Shown: positions 54,806 to 63,938, numbered from the stretch's first letter. The stretch is DNA of 64,000 bases from Cytobacillus oceanisediminis (GCF_022811925.1 NZ_CP065511.1:2163501-2227500), one strand, 5' to 3'. Program-made: numbers and translations. The notes: generated by a model from the sequence alone, not told the origin.

Positions 54806-54971
54806 TAAAAGTTGCTAAATGTTGATATATCAAGGTTTTTAAAGGTTTTACATATGAAGTTCCCAACGGTCAAATATATAAAATTTACAGGTTACACACT
54901 AGACCGACTATGTGTGACCGTGTGAATTCCTCGTCTACCTCCACTATACCAAAATAGTAGGAGGTTTTATT
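54806..54971. other. Left-end region of the integrated element
   Basis: Holds TTGATATATCAA (54822-54833), a perfect 12-base palindrome like those repeated to the right of the integrase, and a 9-bp hairpin ggttacaca / tgtgtgacc (54890-54919). The 10-mer gttgctaaat at its start recurs at 56313. These are candidate recombinase or excisionase sites. Confidence 0.5.
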
Positions 54972-55946
54972 ATGTCTTCTTATTTCACTAGAAAGAAAGT
55001 AAAAACTAAGGGTGAGCAATACACCACTAGGAAACCTGTTTCCCCAGTAGATTTAACTCTAACGGAAATGTTTGAACGCTTCATGGACATCAAGAAAACA
55101 GAAGGGCTTGCAAAAAGAACAATTGATGACCATTATCTCCACTTCACTTACTTCTGTGAATTTATCCAACGTGATTTGAAAAATGAAGAAATAACAGTTG
55201 AAGTATTCAGGGATTATATCGCCTACATGCTTGAAGAAAGAGACTTATCTCCTGTGACTGTAAACATTAGAATTCGACCACTGAAAGCATTTCTAAGATA
55301 CTCACATAAAGCAGGTTTTTTAAACTCTCCAATTCATGAAGATATTAAGATTTTAAAAACTCCAGAGGATACATTAGAATCTTTAACACCTGCTGAAATC
55401 AAATTAATACTAGGTCAAATAGATGACCGATATTATGCAGGCTTTAGGGATAAATGTGTTATTTTTACACTCCTAGACACAATGGTTAGAATATCTGAAT
55501 TATTGGCTATAAAACGTGAAAATGTAGACCTTAAGCAAGGAACAATTAAATTGGAAGCCCATGAAACTAAAACTAAAAGGGCAAGGACTGTGCCTATTTC
55601 ATCTAAGACAGTAAACTTATTAAGAGAATATATATCTGAAACTGAAGGATATAATAATGAATTATTGTTTCTCTCCTTTAATGGGGATGAACTTGCTGCT
55701 AATACAGTTAGAAGGGCTTTAATGACTTATGCTAGGTCTGCAGGAATCTCTAAGCGTGTATCACCTCACACATGGAGACATACAGGGGCTTTACTATATA
55801 TTCTTAACGGTGGTGATCCGTTTTCTCTTCAGAAAATTCTGGGCCATGCTGATATGTCTATGGTTCGGAAATATATTCAAATGACTAATCAAGATATTAA
55901 ATCTCAACATAATTACTTTTCACCGTTAAAGGCGGTGTTTAAGTAA
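54972..55946 (+). CDS. int: Tyrosine recombinase/integrase of the element
   Basis: 324-aa phage-type integrase. The N-terminal SAM-like core-binding domain (LTEMFERFMDIKKTEGLAKRTIDDHYLHFTYFCEFI) is followed by the catalytic domain with Arg in TMVRISELLAIK, Lys in HETKTKRARTVPI, the H-x-x-R of SPHTWRHTGALL, His in ILGHADMSMV and the nucleophile in RKYIQM. It lies directly beside the tRNA-like attachment site, as expected. TAGGAGG precedes the ATG. The stop overlaps the next start (TAATG). Confidence 0.94.
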   Translation: MSSYFTRKKVKTKGEQYTTRKPVSPVDLTLTEMFERFMDIKKTEGLAKRTIDDHYLHFTYFCEFIQRDLKNEEITVEVFRDYIAYMLEERDLSPVTVNIRIRPLKAFLRYSHKAGFLNSPIHEDIKILKTPEDTLESLTPAEIKLILGQIDDRYYAGFRDKCVIFTLLDTMVRISELLAIKRENVDLKQGTIKLEAHETKTKRARTVPISSKTVNLLREYISETEGYNNELLFLSFNGDELAANTVRRALMTYARSAGISKRVSPHTWRHTGALLYILNGGDPFSLQKILGHADMSMVRKYIQMTNQDIKSQHNYFSPLKAVFK

Positions 55947-56059
55947 TGACTAACCAATTAGATCAGGAATGGTTACAACTTATTCAACAAGCCAAAGAAT
56001 TAGGTTTGTCAATTGAAGAAGTAAAAGAGGCTTTAATATTACTATCAAATGATAATTGA
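55946..56059 (+). CDS. SinI-like anti-repressor peptide
   Basis: 37 aa: LDQEWLQLIQQAKELGLSIEEVKEALILL. This matches the SinR-binding helix pair of SinI (LDQEWVELMVEAKEANISPEEIRKYLLL), including the L-D-Q-E-W start and the S-x-E-E-[IV]-[RK] turn, but lacks the C-terminal tail of SinI. It overlaps the integrase stop codon, so the two are translationally coupled, and a terminator follows at once. It could titrate host SinR or a relative. No SinR-like partner is encoded nearby. Confidence 0.85.
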   Translation: MTNQLDQEWLQLIQQAKELGLSIEEVKEALILLSNDN

Positions 56060-56060
56060 G

Positions 56061-56088
56061 CAGGAGGATTTACCTCCTGTTTTTTATT
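56061..56088 (+). terminator. Terminator of int-sinI-like operon
   Basis: caggagg / cctcctg arms with a 5-base loop, then TTTTTTATTTT. Confidence 0.9.
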
Positions 56089-56089
56089 T

Positions 56090-57440
56090 TGAGATTGTGA
56101 AAGTGTACATTTTAAAGTGCTACAAATGCCGTCATATCAACAACGTTCCTACGTAAGGATTCACAAACTTTCTAAGAATGTAGTAATAGCAAGGGATTCA
56201 GCCGATATTCCTTAATGGTCTACAAAGGAAGAAAAATGTTAAGAAAAAGCGTGGACAATTGAAAAAACCTTGCAGCCCTTGAAAACACTGGCTTTTTAGA
56301 CACCTTGATTTTGTTGCTAAATCTAAGAAACCTTGATAAATCAATGTTTTGCTTAAAAATTGGAGAGTGTTTAAGGGAGCACTGTAAGAGATGTATTAGT
56401 TATACCTATTAGGGGTATATTGAAAATGTAACCATTTAGAAATCTCTCTAACTACTGATACATCAACATTGTTGTCAAATTTGGAAAGTGTGTATCCTCA
56501 TGAATAGTCCTGAAAACTCAATAACAACAATGGTTTGTGATAGGTGGGGGATGTATTTTTTACAGAATCTTCTCTAAAGGAGGGTTTTTGGATTTTAGGA
56601 TATTATACCTTATGAGGCATGTCAGGTGCGTGTACAAAATGAAATGCTCTCAACCCTTGATACATAAGGATCATACCTAAATTTCAAAACGGTATATTGA
56701 AAATAAAATGGTTAGAACCGTTGATATGACTAACTTTAGGGGTATACGGAAATTTTAAAAAATGGATAGTCGTTAAAGGAGCATAAACACATGGTAGAAA
56801 AAATGTTTGATATAGAATCCTTGATATGACTGTGTTGTAATTACACTTTACACTAACTTTTAAAAATTGAAGTGGCTGAATTCCTTGTCGCTGTAAGAAG
56901 GAAGTGATTTTTCAGTGGATGCTACTACTAAGGAGCAAACATTACTCAGCGTGACCTGAATCGTGTTCCGCCTTACAGCCACAATGGTTAGAGTGCATTT
57001 TGAGAAAATCATCTCTTAAGGAACATGCTACCGTTTTTTAAACTTGATGAGATACTGGTACATCAACACTTAAAAGTTCGAGTAGTGGTTGAACCATTGA
57101 TAATTCTGGATTTCATGAATAACCGTTAAAGGAAGAAAAATAGTAGAAGTTTAGAAAATCTCTGTCCAAGTTTAGAAAACCACTGTAAATAAAGGGTTTA
57201 TAAGGATAAAGTATTCACATTGTAAAAAATCCATTTTTGCTAAAAGTGGCTTGACGCTTACTCTCCGTAGGGAGGAGGGCTGTTTTTCCTTAATACTCTA
57301 CAAAGGAGACATTAGTTAATCAAATACTGATTTTATCTTGCCATTTGGAAAGGAGTAATTTTCATTGATTGCCTATCAAGTATAGGCAGTGAATGAAGGG
57401 TATTCCCTTCTATCAAGTTCATAATAATTAATACCTCCTT
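56090..57440. other. 1.35-kb tract without recognised genes, rich in TTGATA-type half-dyads
   Basis: No frame longer than about 35 codons looks coding. Recurrent motifs are TTGATAAATCAA (56333), TGATACATCAA (56456), TTGATACATAAG (56659), TTGATATGAC (56722 and 56821 region), TACATCAAC (57054) and CATATCAAC (near 56123). Loose copies of an AAATTGGAnAGTG segment occur near 56355, 56477, 56756 and 56864. Several AAAGGAG-type sites precede tiny frames of 8-34 codons (56236, 56588, 56791, 57025). It could be a replication, packaging or regulatory region. Confidence 0.5.
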
Positions 57441-57462
57441 AGTCAACTGTCACTGGTTGACT
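57441..57462. other. Stem-loop upstream of the holin operon
   Basis: agtcaac / gttgact with an 8-base loop, 13 bases before a second, terminator-type hairpin. Confidence 0.5.
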
Positions 57463-57474
57463 TCCATTTTCTGA

Positions 57475-57509
57475 AGAGTAGTCCTTATTGGGCTACTCTC
57501 TTATTTTTT
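57475..57509 (+). terminator. Terminator or attenuator before the holin genes
   Basis: agagtagtcc / gggctactct, 10 bp with one G-U pair, loop ttatt, then CTTATTTTTTT. Confidence 0.85.
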
Positions 57510-57551
57510 TCTCATATTTATTCTTAAACTTAATCAAAGGAGTTGACAATT

Positions 57552-57617
57552 ATGATTATTGTATTTTCAGGAATTTTATTAGGTTGGTTATTTGTAACAC
57601 TTGCAGAAAGGAGGTAG
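57552..57617 (+). CDS. 21-residue hydrophobic peptide upstream of bhlA
   Basis: MIIVFSGILLGWLFVTLAERR: one short transmembrane helix with a basic end, behind AAAGGAG with 8 bases spacing. Its last codons form the ribosome binding site of bhlA (GAAAGGAGG), so translation of the two is linked. It could be a small membrane partner of the holin-like protein or a leader peptide. No homologue is recognised. Confidence 0.55.
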   Translation: MIIVFSGILLGWLFVTLAERR

Positions 57618-57622
57618 TATCA

Positions 57623-57838
57623 ATGGATTTAACAGCAATTCCTTTAGAACAATTTGCTTCAAATGGTGTTTTTGCTATCCTCTTTGTCTGGTTGCTTTAC
57701 TCCACCAGGAAAGAAGCAATTGACAGGGAAAATAAATTAACTGCACAAATCGAAAAGCAAAATGAAGCACAAGAGAAAATTGTCAGTTCATTAGAACGAC
57801 TAGAAACACAGATTCAGAATTTGAAGGAGGTTAAATAA
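57623..57838 (+). CDS. bhlA: BhlA/UviB-type holin-like protein
   Basis: 71 aa with one N-terminal membrane helix (FASNGVFAILFVWLLYSTRKEAIDRE) followed by a charged coiled-coil tail (NKLTAQIEKQNEAQEKIVSSLERLETQIQNLKEV). This is the layout of BhlA and UviB proteins, which promote phage lysis or bacteriocin release. The ATG behind GAAAGGAGG is used; a longer upstream frame is unlikely. The stop overlaps the next start by one base. Confidence 0.88.
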   Translation: MDLTAIPLEQFASNGVFAILFVWLLYSTRKEAIDRENKLTAQIEKQNEAQEKIVSSLERLETQIQNLKEVK

Positions 57839-58188
57839 TGGCTGAAATTACTTCTGCAGCATATCAAAATTTAAGGGATTATATTCAATCCAATTGGAAG
57901 TACATTGAGTTACAAGATGAATCAGGAAATAAAATTATTAGGTTGTCTCCTTCAGATAGTCGGGTAACATGGACACATCTTGGAGGGGAATCAGTTTTAA
58001 AATTACAGGTGATTATTAAAGGTTCTGACGCTGATATTACAGCACCTAAGATATTTGCAAAGTCAGTTATTTATAATGTGGCTACTGGTGGCTCATCCTT
58101 TAGCACAGAATCATTTACACCTTTTACAATTGAGACAGATCAAGATGAATTAACAGTTATACATAATATTGTAGTACCGAAAGTTTAG
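57838..58188 (+). CDS. Unknown phage-type protein, 116 aa
   Basis: Soluble, probably beta-rich protein (WKYIELQDESGNKIIRLSPSDSRVTWTHLGGESVLKLQVIIKGSDADI). No membrane segment or signal peptide. GGAGG precedes the ATG, which overlaps the bhlA stop. The size and position suggest a virion or tail-fibre-associated protein, but I do not recognise the family. Confidence 0.7.
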   Translation: MAEITSAAYQNLRDYIQSNWKYIELQDESGNKIIRLSPSDSRVTWTHLGGESVLKLQVIIKGSDADITAPKIFAKSVIYNVATGGSSFSTESFTPFTIETDQDELTVIHNIVVPKV

Positions 58189-58198
58189 GTGATGTTCT

Positions 58199-59497
58199 AT
58201 GCTAGGTGCTGGAACACAAAGTAATCCTTACATAATCTCTACTCCATCTGATTTAGATTCAATGAGAAATAATAGAGCAAGAGGAGTTTATTATGAACTA
58301 ACTAATGACATTGATATGTCCAGTTGGGGAAATTGGAATCCTATTGCTTATTATGACAATGCTACTTGGGTAAGTGGATTTGAAGGTAATTTGGATGGTA
58401 AGGGTTTTAAAATTAAAAATCTTACTATCACAAAATCTACTGGAATTTACTTAGGTTTATTTGGTCAAGCATTTTATGGAACTATTCAAAATGTTGGATT
58501 AGAAAATGTAACTATTAATGGTTCACAATGTCGCTTCATCGGTGCATTAGTTGGTTATTCTTATAGTTTGACAGTTAAGAATTGCTATGTGGCTGGCGGA
58601 AATATTACTTCACAAGATGAATCAGGTGGATTACTCGGTAAGGTAGATACTTGTACAATTGAAAATTGCTATTCAACAATTCCAATAAGCCTAAACACTT
58701 CTTATTATGGTGGCGGTTTAATTGGTGCGGTAGACAGTAATACAACCATTAGAAATTCCTATTCAAGTGGGAGGGTAACTTATAGCCAATCATCTTCTTA
58801 TGATGGTAAGAGTGGTTTTGTAGGATTTATCAGAAATAATACAAATATTTTCTTTGAAAATTGTTTCTATGATAAAGAAATATCTACACAGGTAACTTCC
58901 CCTGCAAATGGAATAAATGCTAAAACGACTACTGAAATGAAAACACAGTCAACTTTTACTGGATGGGATACTACTAATACTTGGTCAATCAATAATGACT
59001 ATCCAATACTAAAGGTGTTTGGTGTTCCTATTGTTGTAAAGAAGGAAACTGTTTCAGTTAATTCTTACAGTTTACCTATATATTCAATTATGAGTAAAAG
59101 TCAAAAGTCAACCAAACAATTAAATACCTTCACGAATACTATTAAGGCAGCCACACAAAGGAATACAGCGACATTACGTAGTGTCTCGACTTATTTATCA
59201 CATTTAGATACATACGCTGAAAAGTTCTCAAGGACTGTCAGAAGTGGTACAGCAAATGTTACTTCATTTATTTCTCCTATCGGTTCATTTGTAAATAGGG
59301 AATCTAAAACAGTTAGAAATCTAATAGCCCATATAAAGCCATCAGAAAGCGATATAAGTGTTTTAGTGCCAATTATTGTATTTACACCTAATGCCTATGT
59401 AGCCACAGTAGAAAATTCTTCTAGGGCTTTCAAAATGGAAGATATGAGTAACGTTTCGTACATTGTCAATCCTTCCCATGTGGAGGTGATGAAATGA
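58199..59497 (+). CDS. GLUG-repeat protein, probable adhesin or fibre
   Basis: 432 aa. Residues about 1-280 form a parallel beta-helix-like region with GLUG-type motifs: ELTNDIDMSSWGNWNPI, FEGNLDGKGFKIKNLTI, YLGLFGQAFYGTIQNVGL, FIGALVGYSYSLTVKNCYV, GGLLGKVDTCTIENCYS, GGGLIGAVDSNTTIRNSYSSG. The C-terminal third is Ser/Thr-rich and unlike the rest. GLUG repeats occur in surface adhesins and phage receptor-binding proteins. There is no signal peptide, which fits a virion protein. AGGTGAT stands before the ATG; the stop overlaps the next gene. Confidence 0.82.
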   Translation: MLGAGTQSNPYIISTPSDLDSMRNNRARGVYYELTNDIDMSSWGNWNPIAYYDNATWVSGFEGNLDGKGFKIKNLTITKSTGIYLGLFGQAFYGTIQNVGLENVTINGSQCRFIGALVGYSYSLTVKNCYVAGGNITSQDESGGLLGKVDTCTIENCYSTIPISLNTSYYGGGLIGAVDSNTTIRNSYSSGRVTYSQSSSYDGKSGFVGFIRNNTNIFFENCFYDKEISTQVTSPANGINAKTTTEMKTQSTFTGWDTTNTWSINNDYPILKVFGVPIVVKKETVSVNSYSLPIYSIMSKSQKSTKQLNTFTNTIKAATQRNTATLRSVSTYLSHLDTYAEKFSRTVRSGTANVTSFISPIGSFVNRESKTVRNLIAHIKPSESDISVLVPIIVFTPNAYVATVENSSRAFKMEDMSNVSYIVNPSHVEVMK

Positions 59498-59769
59498 TAC
59501 AAGGGGATACTTTACAACTAAAAGTTAATTTCAAGAATTTTAAAGGCCAATTAGTTAATCCTGAAAATGTGAAATTAACAATTTACAAAAGTGATAAAAC
59601 ACAAATTGAACAAATAACCATTACAGACAGCGACCAAGAATCAGTCGGTGTCTATTTTTATGACTATACGCCTGCCAGTGAATTGAACGAATTTATATTC
59701 GAGTTTGCTGGCAGTTATAATTCTAAGCCAATCCTTGCAAGAGGAAAGGTTGAATTAAAATTTATTTAA
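59494..59769 (+). CDS. BppU-like small beta-sandwich protein
   Basis: 91 aa: IQGDTLQLKVNFKNFKGQLVNPENVKLTIYKSDKTQIEQITITDSDQESVGVYFYDYTPASELNEFIFEFAG. The pattern is that of an Ig-like/baseplate BppU N-terminal domain found in phages of Gram-positive bacteria. It starts within the GLUG gene stop (ATGA), with GGAGG upstream inside that gene, so the two proteins are probably made together and may assemble. Confidence 0.72.
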   Translation: MIQGDTLQLKVNFKNFKGQLVNPENVKLTIYKSDKTQIEQITITDSDQESVGVYFYDYTPASELNEFIFEFAGSYNSKPILARGKVELKFI

Positions 59770-59790
59770 TCAATTTAGGAGGGTGAGAAG

Positions 59791-60216
59791 ATGGAAGAAA
59801 TCAGTTTTACACAGGAACAGTTGGATGAAGCAATTCAGAACGCAAAAAATGATTGGGTTGAGAAAGAATTCAATCCAGTTGTTGCTGAAAGGGATGAACT
59901 TTTACAGTTTAAACCTAAAGAATTATCAGAGGAAGAAAAGGCATTTCAAACTAAGCAGCAAGAGTTATTTCAAAAAGAAGTATCTCTTGAGTTAAAATCA
60001 GCAGGATTAGAAAAGTTTGCTGAATTTTTCAATGTCCAAAAGATTGAGGACTTGCAGCCACAAATTGAAAAGTTTCAAGGCTTGCTAAATGAAATTAAAG
60101 TTGAAATGGGTTATGTACCTGCAGATCATAAGAAACAAAATGAGTATGATGTATTCGCCACCAAAGGCGATACAAAAGGCATGATTGCCACGAAATTATC
60201 TAAATTATTTGGGTAA
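59791..60216 (+). CDS. Probable capsid scaffolding protein
   Basis: 141 aa, acidic and helical with coiled-coil stretches (FTQEQLDEAIQNAKNDWVEKEFNPVVAERDELLQF, KELSEEEKAFQTKQQELFQKEVSLELKSAGLEKFAEFF) and a C-terminal basic end. Scaffolding proteins of tailed phages have this build and sit just before the major capsid gene, as here. AGGAGGG precedes the ATG. A weak terminator separates it from the capsid gene. Function is inferred from position and composition. Confidence 0.7.
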   Translation: MEEISFTQEQLDEAIQNAKNDWVEKEFNPVVAERDELLQFKPKELSEEEKAFQTKQQELFQKEVSLELKSAGLEKFAEFFNVQKIEDLQPQIEKFQGLLNEIKVEMGYVPADHKKQNEYDVFATKGDTKGMIATKLSKLFG

Positions 60217-60250
60217 CAAGCACTTTAACAGTCGTTAGGGTGCTTTTTAT
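60217..60250 (+). terminator. Hairpin between scaffold-like and capsid genes
   Basis: aagcactt / agggtgctt arms with G-U pairs, then TTTTA. Confidence 0.7.
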
Positions 60251-60296
60251 ATTAAAAAATATTGGGTAGTGACCGACACTAAAGGAGAATTTATTA

Positions 60297-61175
60297 ATGT
60301 TTAAATCTACTAATTTCACAGAAATCGAACAAATTTCACTTGCAAAGGAAATCGCAGTAATTGGAGTACAAGCAACACCACTAACTTCTATGCTTATGGC
60401 AAAAGGAAATATTGAGAAAGCACTATCTACAGTTTATACATGGAGAGAGAAGACACTTGACCATGCAGAAGATTTATCAGCGGTTGAAGGTTCAGATGAA
60501 GTAGTGTTTTATGAAACTGCTCGTGCTGAACTTAATAACATTCTTGAAATCTTCAAAAAGGGTGCAAGTATTTCAGGTACTGCTATTGCCATGAAATCTA
60601 ACCAATTTGCAGAGGAAGTAAATGACCGTCTTCTTGAATTGAAAATCAACATGGAGAAGAAATTCATTAATGGATTAAGAAATGATGGTTCTGTCACTCC
60701 ATTCAAACGTCAATTGTCAGGTCTAATTGAAATGGCTGATCCTTCTAATGCAGTTCCGGTAACTGGTGCAATTACTGAAGATGATGTAAAGAAAGTTATG
60801 CGTAACCTTTGGAATCAAGACCTTGCAGAAGGTAATGTATATGCTTTCCTTAATGCAGACCTTAAAGAGCAAATTGACGCTATCTATAAAGATAAATATG
60901 GTTACAGCCATGTAACTACTTCATTCGGCTTGCTTGTTGAATCAATCAATACTAACTATGGAACAGTTCATTTTGTGCTTTCTAAACATGTTCCAGCAGA
61001 TAAGATTGTTGTTTTCAATGATTCTTATGTTGACCTGGCTTACCTTCGTGAACCACACTTTGAGCCACTTGCAAAAACAGGCGATTCTGTAAAAGGTCAA
61101 GTAATTGCAGAAGCAACTGTTAAAGTTGGTTCTAAGAAAGGTGTAGCAGTTGTAACTGTAACTCCACAAGCATAA
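60297..61175 (+). CDS. Major capsid protein, SU10/DUF5309 type
   Basis: 292 aa: FTEIEQISLAKEIAVIGVQATPLTSMLMAKG, VYTWREKTLDHAEDLSAVEGSDEV, ARAELNNILEIFKKGASISGTAIAM, MEKKFINGLRNDG, and a C-terminal P-domain-like part (FGLLVESINTNYGTVHFVLSKHVPADKIVVFNDSYVDLAYLREPHFEPLAKTGDSVKGQVIAEATV). This is the pattern of SU10-like capsid proteins with an HK97 fold. AAAGGAG precedes the ATG. Terminators on both sides suggest its own strong expression. Confidence 0.82.
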   Translation: MFKSTNFTEIEQISLAKEIAVIGVQATPLTSMLMAKGNIEKALSTVYTWREKTLDHAEDLSAVEGSDEVVFYETARAELNNILEIFKKGASISGTAIAMKSNQFAEEVNDRLLELKINMEKKFINGLRNDGSVTPFKRQLSGLIEMADPSNAVPVTGAITEDDVKKVMRNLWNQDLAEGNVYAFLNADLKEQIDAIYKDKYGYSHVTTSFGLLVESINTNYGTVHFVLSKHVPADKIVVFNDSYVDLAYLREPHFEPLAKTGDSVKGQVIAEATVKVGSKKGVAVVTVTPQA

Positions 61176-61189
61176 TCAATACATAACTA

Positions 61190-61225
61190 AGAGCGTTCCT
61201 TCTGCTTGGAGGAGCGTTCTTTTTA
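61190..61225 (+). terminator. Terminator of the capsid gene
   Basis: agagcgttcc / ggagcgttct, a 10-bp stem with two G-U pairs, followed by TTTTT. Confidence 0.8.
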
Positions 61226-61247
61226 ATTTAATCAAGGAGAAAAGAGG

Positions 61248-61421
61248 ATGAATATTAAGGATGATTACTTTCTAAAACGTAGAAAAAAGAAAATTACACA
61301 TAAAGAATTAGCAAAATATATCGGCTGCTCACAATCACTTATTTCTAGATATGAAACTGGTGAATGTGGGATGACCAAAGAAAAGAAAGAAAAATACAGA
61401 GAATATATAGATAAAAAATAA
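61248..61421 (+). CDS. Small XRE-family DNA-binding protein
   Basis: 57 aa consisting only of a Cro/CI helix-turn-helix: YFLKRRKKKITHKELAKYIGCSQSLISRYETGECGMTKEKKEKYREYI. The recognition helix (CSQSLISRYETGE) is typical. AGAGG lies close before the ATG. It stands behind the capsid gene and before the replication-type genes and may act as an excision or transcription switch. No operator was identified. Confidence 0.85.
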   Translation: MNIKDDYFLKRRKKKITHKELAKYIGCSQSLISRYETGECGMTKEKKEKYREYIDKK

Positions 61422-61504
61422 TCTAAAACATAATCAGAAAATGGAGGTGGAGCAGTGAATAGAGGCGTTAATTCGTCATGACCACTTCCTTCTTTTAATC
61501 ATAA

Positions 61505-62482
<978 letters not shown>

Positions 62483-62498
62483 TCGTCTATTTACGAAC

Positions 62499-62540
62499 GT
62501 TCGGGTTTTATGTATAGTGATTATACATTAAAATCCGAAC
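62499..62540. other. Long hairpin before the DUF5659 gene
   Basis: Arms gttcgggttttatgtata and tatacattaaaatccgaac pair over about 18 bp with one bulge and wobble pairs, loop gtgat. The left arm overlaps the palindrome cgaacgttcg. It could be an operator or an mRNA structure. Confidence 0.6.
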
Positions 62541-62576
62541 ATTAAAATTAAATCAATCAAAAAAGGAGGTTAAATC

Positions 62577-62738
62577 ATGAACTATTTTTTCTGCTATACA
62601 AAACGTGTTTCGGATTTTCTACAAGAACGGGGATTTTCCTATATAACCGTGGCGCAAGATCCAAAAAGTAAGAAGTTATTTTCCTTATATCTAATCACAG
62701 AAGAACTTCAAAAGGCACTTGCTGAATACAAGAAGTAA
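62577..62738 (+). CDS. DUF5659-like small protein
   Basis: 53 aa: MNYFFCYTKRVSDFLQERGFSYITVAQDPKSKKLFSLYLITEELQKALAEYKK. It resembles the short DUF5659 proteins of phages and integrative elements of Firmicutes (YFxCYSxxLxxFLxxxGxxY...KxxxxFxxFxxTEELxxxLxxY). Function unknown. AAAGGAGG lies 7 bases before the ATG. Confidence 0.75.
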   Translation: MNYFFCYTKRVSDFLQERGFSYITVAQDPKSKKLFSLYLITEELQKALAEYKK

Positions 62739-62774
62739 TCATAAAAAAATCAATATAAAATCGGAGGTAATAAA

Positions 62775-63866
62775 ATGAAGGTTGAATTATTAAAGTCAGG
62801 TCAAACGTTTAAAAATTATAAAGAGTTGTGCTTAGAGTTGGGAATGGAAATCAAGAAGAGCACCAACAGTAAAAATGCTCAATACAAGGAGTTAGCAAGG
62901 TATTGTGATTACTCTAAAGTTGGTCATCAAATTACAATCAATGAGGTTTTCAGTGAACAGAAACCAAAGATAGACAATAGAAAGAATAATAATAGTGTTT
63001 ACCGAGGATTAGTTGAGTTTCTTGTTTGTGACTATTTAGCACAGTATGAAGGAAATATTTGCCCTAGTCGTAATGAATTAATGTTAAGAATCGGAATGAT
63101 TAATGTTAATTATGGATTTTGCAGTCAGAATGTCGCCAAACTTTCTGCCTATTTTGAAAGCACTAAAAAGAGAACAATGGATGAGAAGTTAATATATGAT
63201 TTCTATAATAAAAATAATGGGAATTTTAAAGGGATTGTAGAATCTGCTCTTGATAGTCTAATGGATAAAAGGGTTATCAGATATAGCAAAGTTAGAAAAG
63301 TACACCTAAATAACGAATACCTTAACAGAGTTGCTGACCCAGAAGAAGAATACATAATTGATGATACTGAAAAAGAGGTGCTTATTGAATTGGGGTATGA
63401 AAGTATGTTCTTAGTAAGGCAGTCAAAAGATTGGCTTAAATTCAAAACTAAAGTGAGTAATTTACTTTCTGAACGCACCCACATTAAGTATTACTACAAT
63501 GCTTATAATATTCGAGTAAGCGATAAATATATTGAAGACGAAAGGGATAAGTTATTAGAATTATTACTTGATGACTCACGAAGAGAGCAACTGAAAAGTG
63601 AACTCAATGAAACCATTATCAATAGGATTATTGAAAAAGCACAGAAAAGGCACGAAAAAGAAATTAATGGAACATGGGGTACTTCTAAAAATAAAATGAG
63701 TGCAATGAGAAGAGGTGAAAACTATGTTTCTGATTTTGAGTTACTTAGTGCTGAGTTAATTCAGAAAGACGTTGCTTGTTTTAGAGACAGTGTAGAAAAG
63801 GTGAAATTAAAAGGTGACTTACTAGAAGAATTCACTGATGAGGAATTGTTCCAGATGTTCGGATAG
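62775..63866 (+). CDS. Unknown element-borne protein, 363 aa
   Basis: Basic, largely helical protein. The N-terminus MKVELLKSGQTFKNYKELCLELGMEIKKSTNSKNAQYKELARYCDYSKVGHQITINEVF is a type common at the start of proteins in Bacillus phages and plasmids, possibly a small DNA-binding domain. The middle (VCDYLAQYEGNICPSRNELMLRIGMIN...LDSLMDKRVIRYSKVRKV) looks like a winged-helix replication or regulatory module. GGAGGT precedes the ATG. Role unknown; replication or copy control is plausible. Confidence 0.65.
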   Translation: MKVELLKSGQTFKNYKELCLELGMEIKKSTNSKNAQYKELARYCDYSKVGHQITINEVFSEQKPKIDNRKNNNSVYRGLVEFLVCDYLAQYEGNICPSRNELMLRIGMINVNYGFCSQNVAKLSAYFESTKKRTMDEKLIYDFYNKNNGNFKGIVESALDSLMDKRVIRYSKVRKVHLNNEYLNRVADPEEEYIIDDTEKEVLIELGYESMFLVRQSKDWLKFKTKVSNLLSERTHIKYYYNAYNIRVSDKYIEDERDKLLELLLDDSRREQLKSELNETIINRIIEKAQKRHEKEINGTWGTSKNKMSAMRRGENYVSDFELLSAELIQKDVACFRDSVEKVKLKGDLLEEFTDEELFQMFG

Positions 63867-63873
63867 AAAAAAC

Positions 63874-63938
63874 GACCATTTGAACATGCTATAAGAATAA
63901 TATAAATACCTTATAGTAGTTTCAAATGGTCAAATTTT
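63874..63938 (+). terminator. Terminator behind the 363-aa protein gene
   Basis: Outer perfect 11-bp stem gaccatttgaa / ttcaaatggtc and inner ctataag / cttatag, followed by AAATTTTT. Confidence 0.85.

Noticed and set aside
54919..54950. Segment ending tcctcgtctacctccacta that resembles a tRNA 3' end
   Set aside because: The T-loop does not match and the acceptor strand does not pair with the tRNA-Sec-like 5' half; kept only as a curiosity of the element's left end.
62491..62502. Palindrome cgaacgttcg as a LexA box
   Set aside because: It lacks the four-base spacer of the Bacillus LexA consensus and is part of a longer hairpin.
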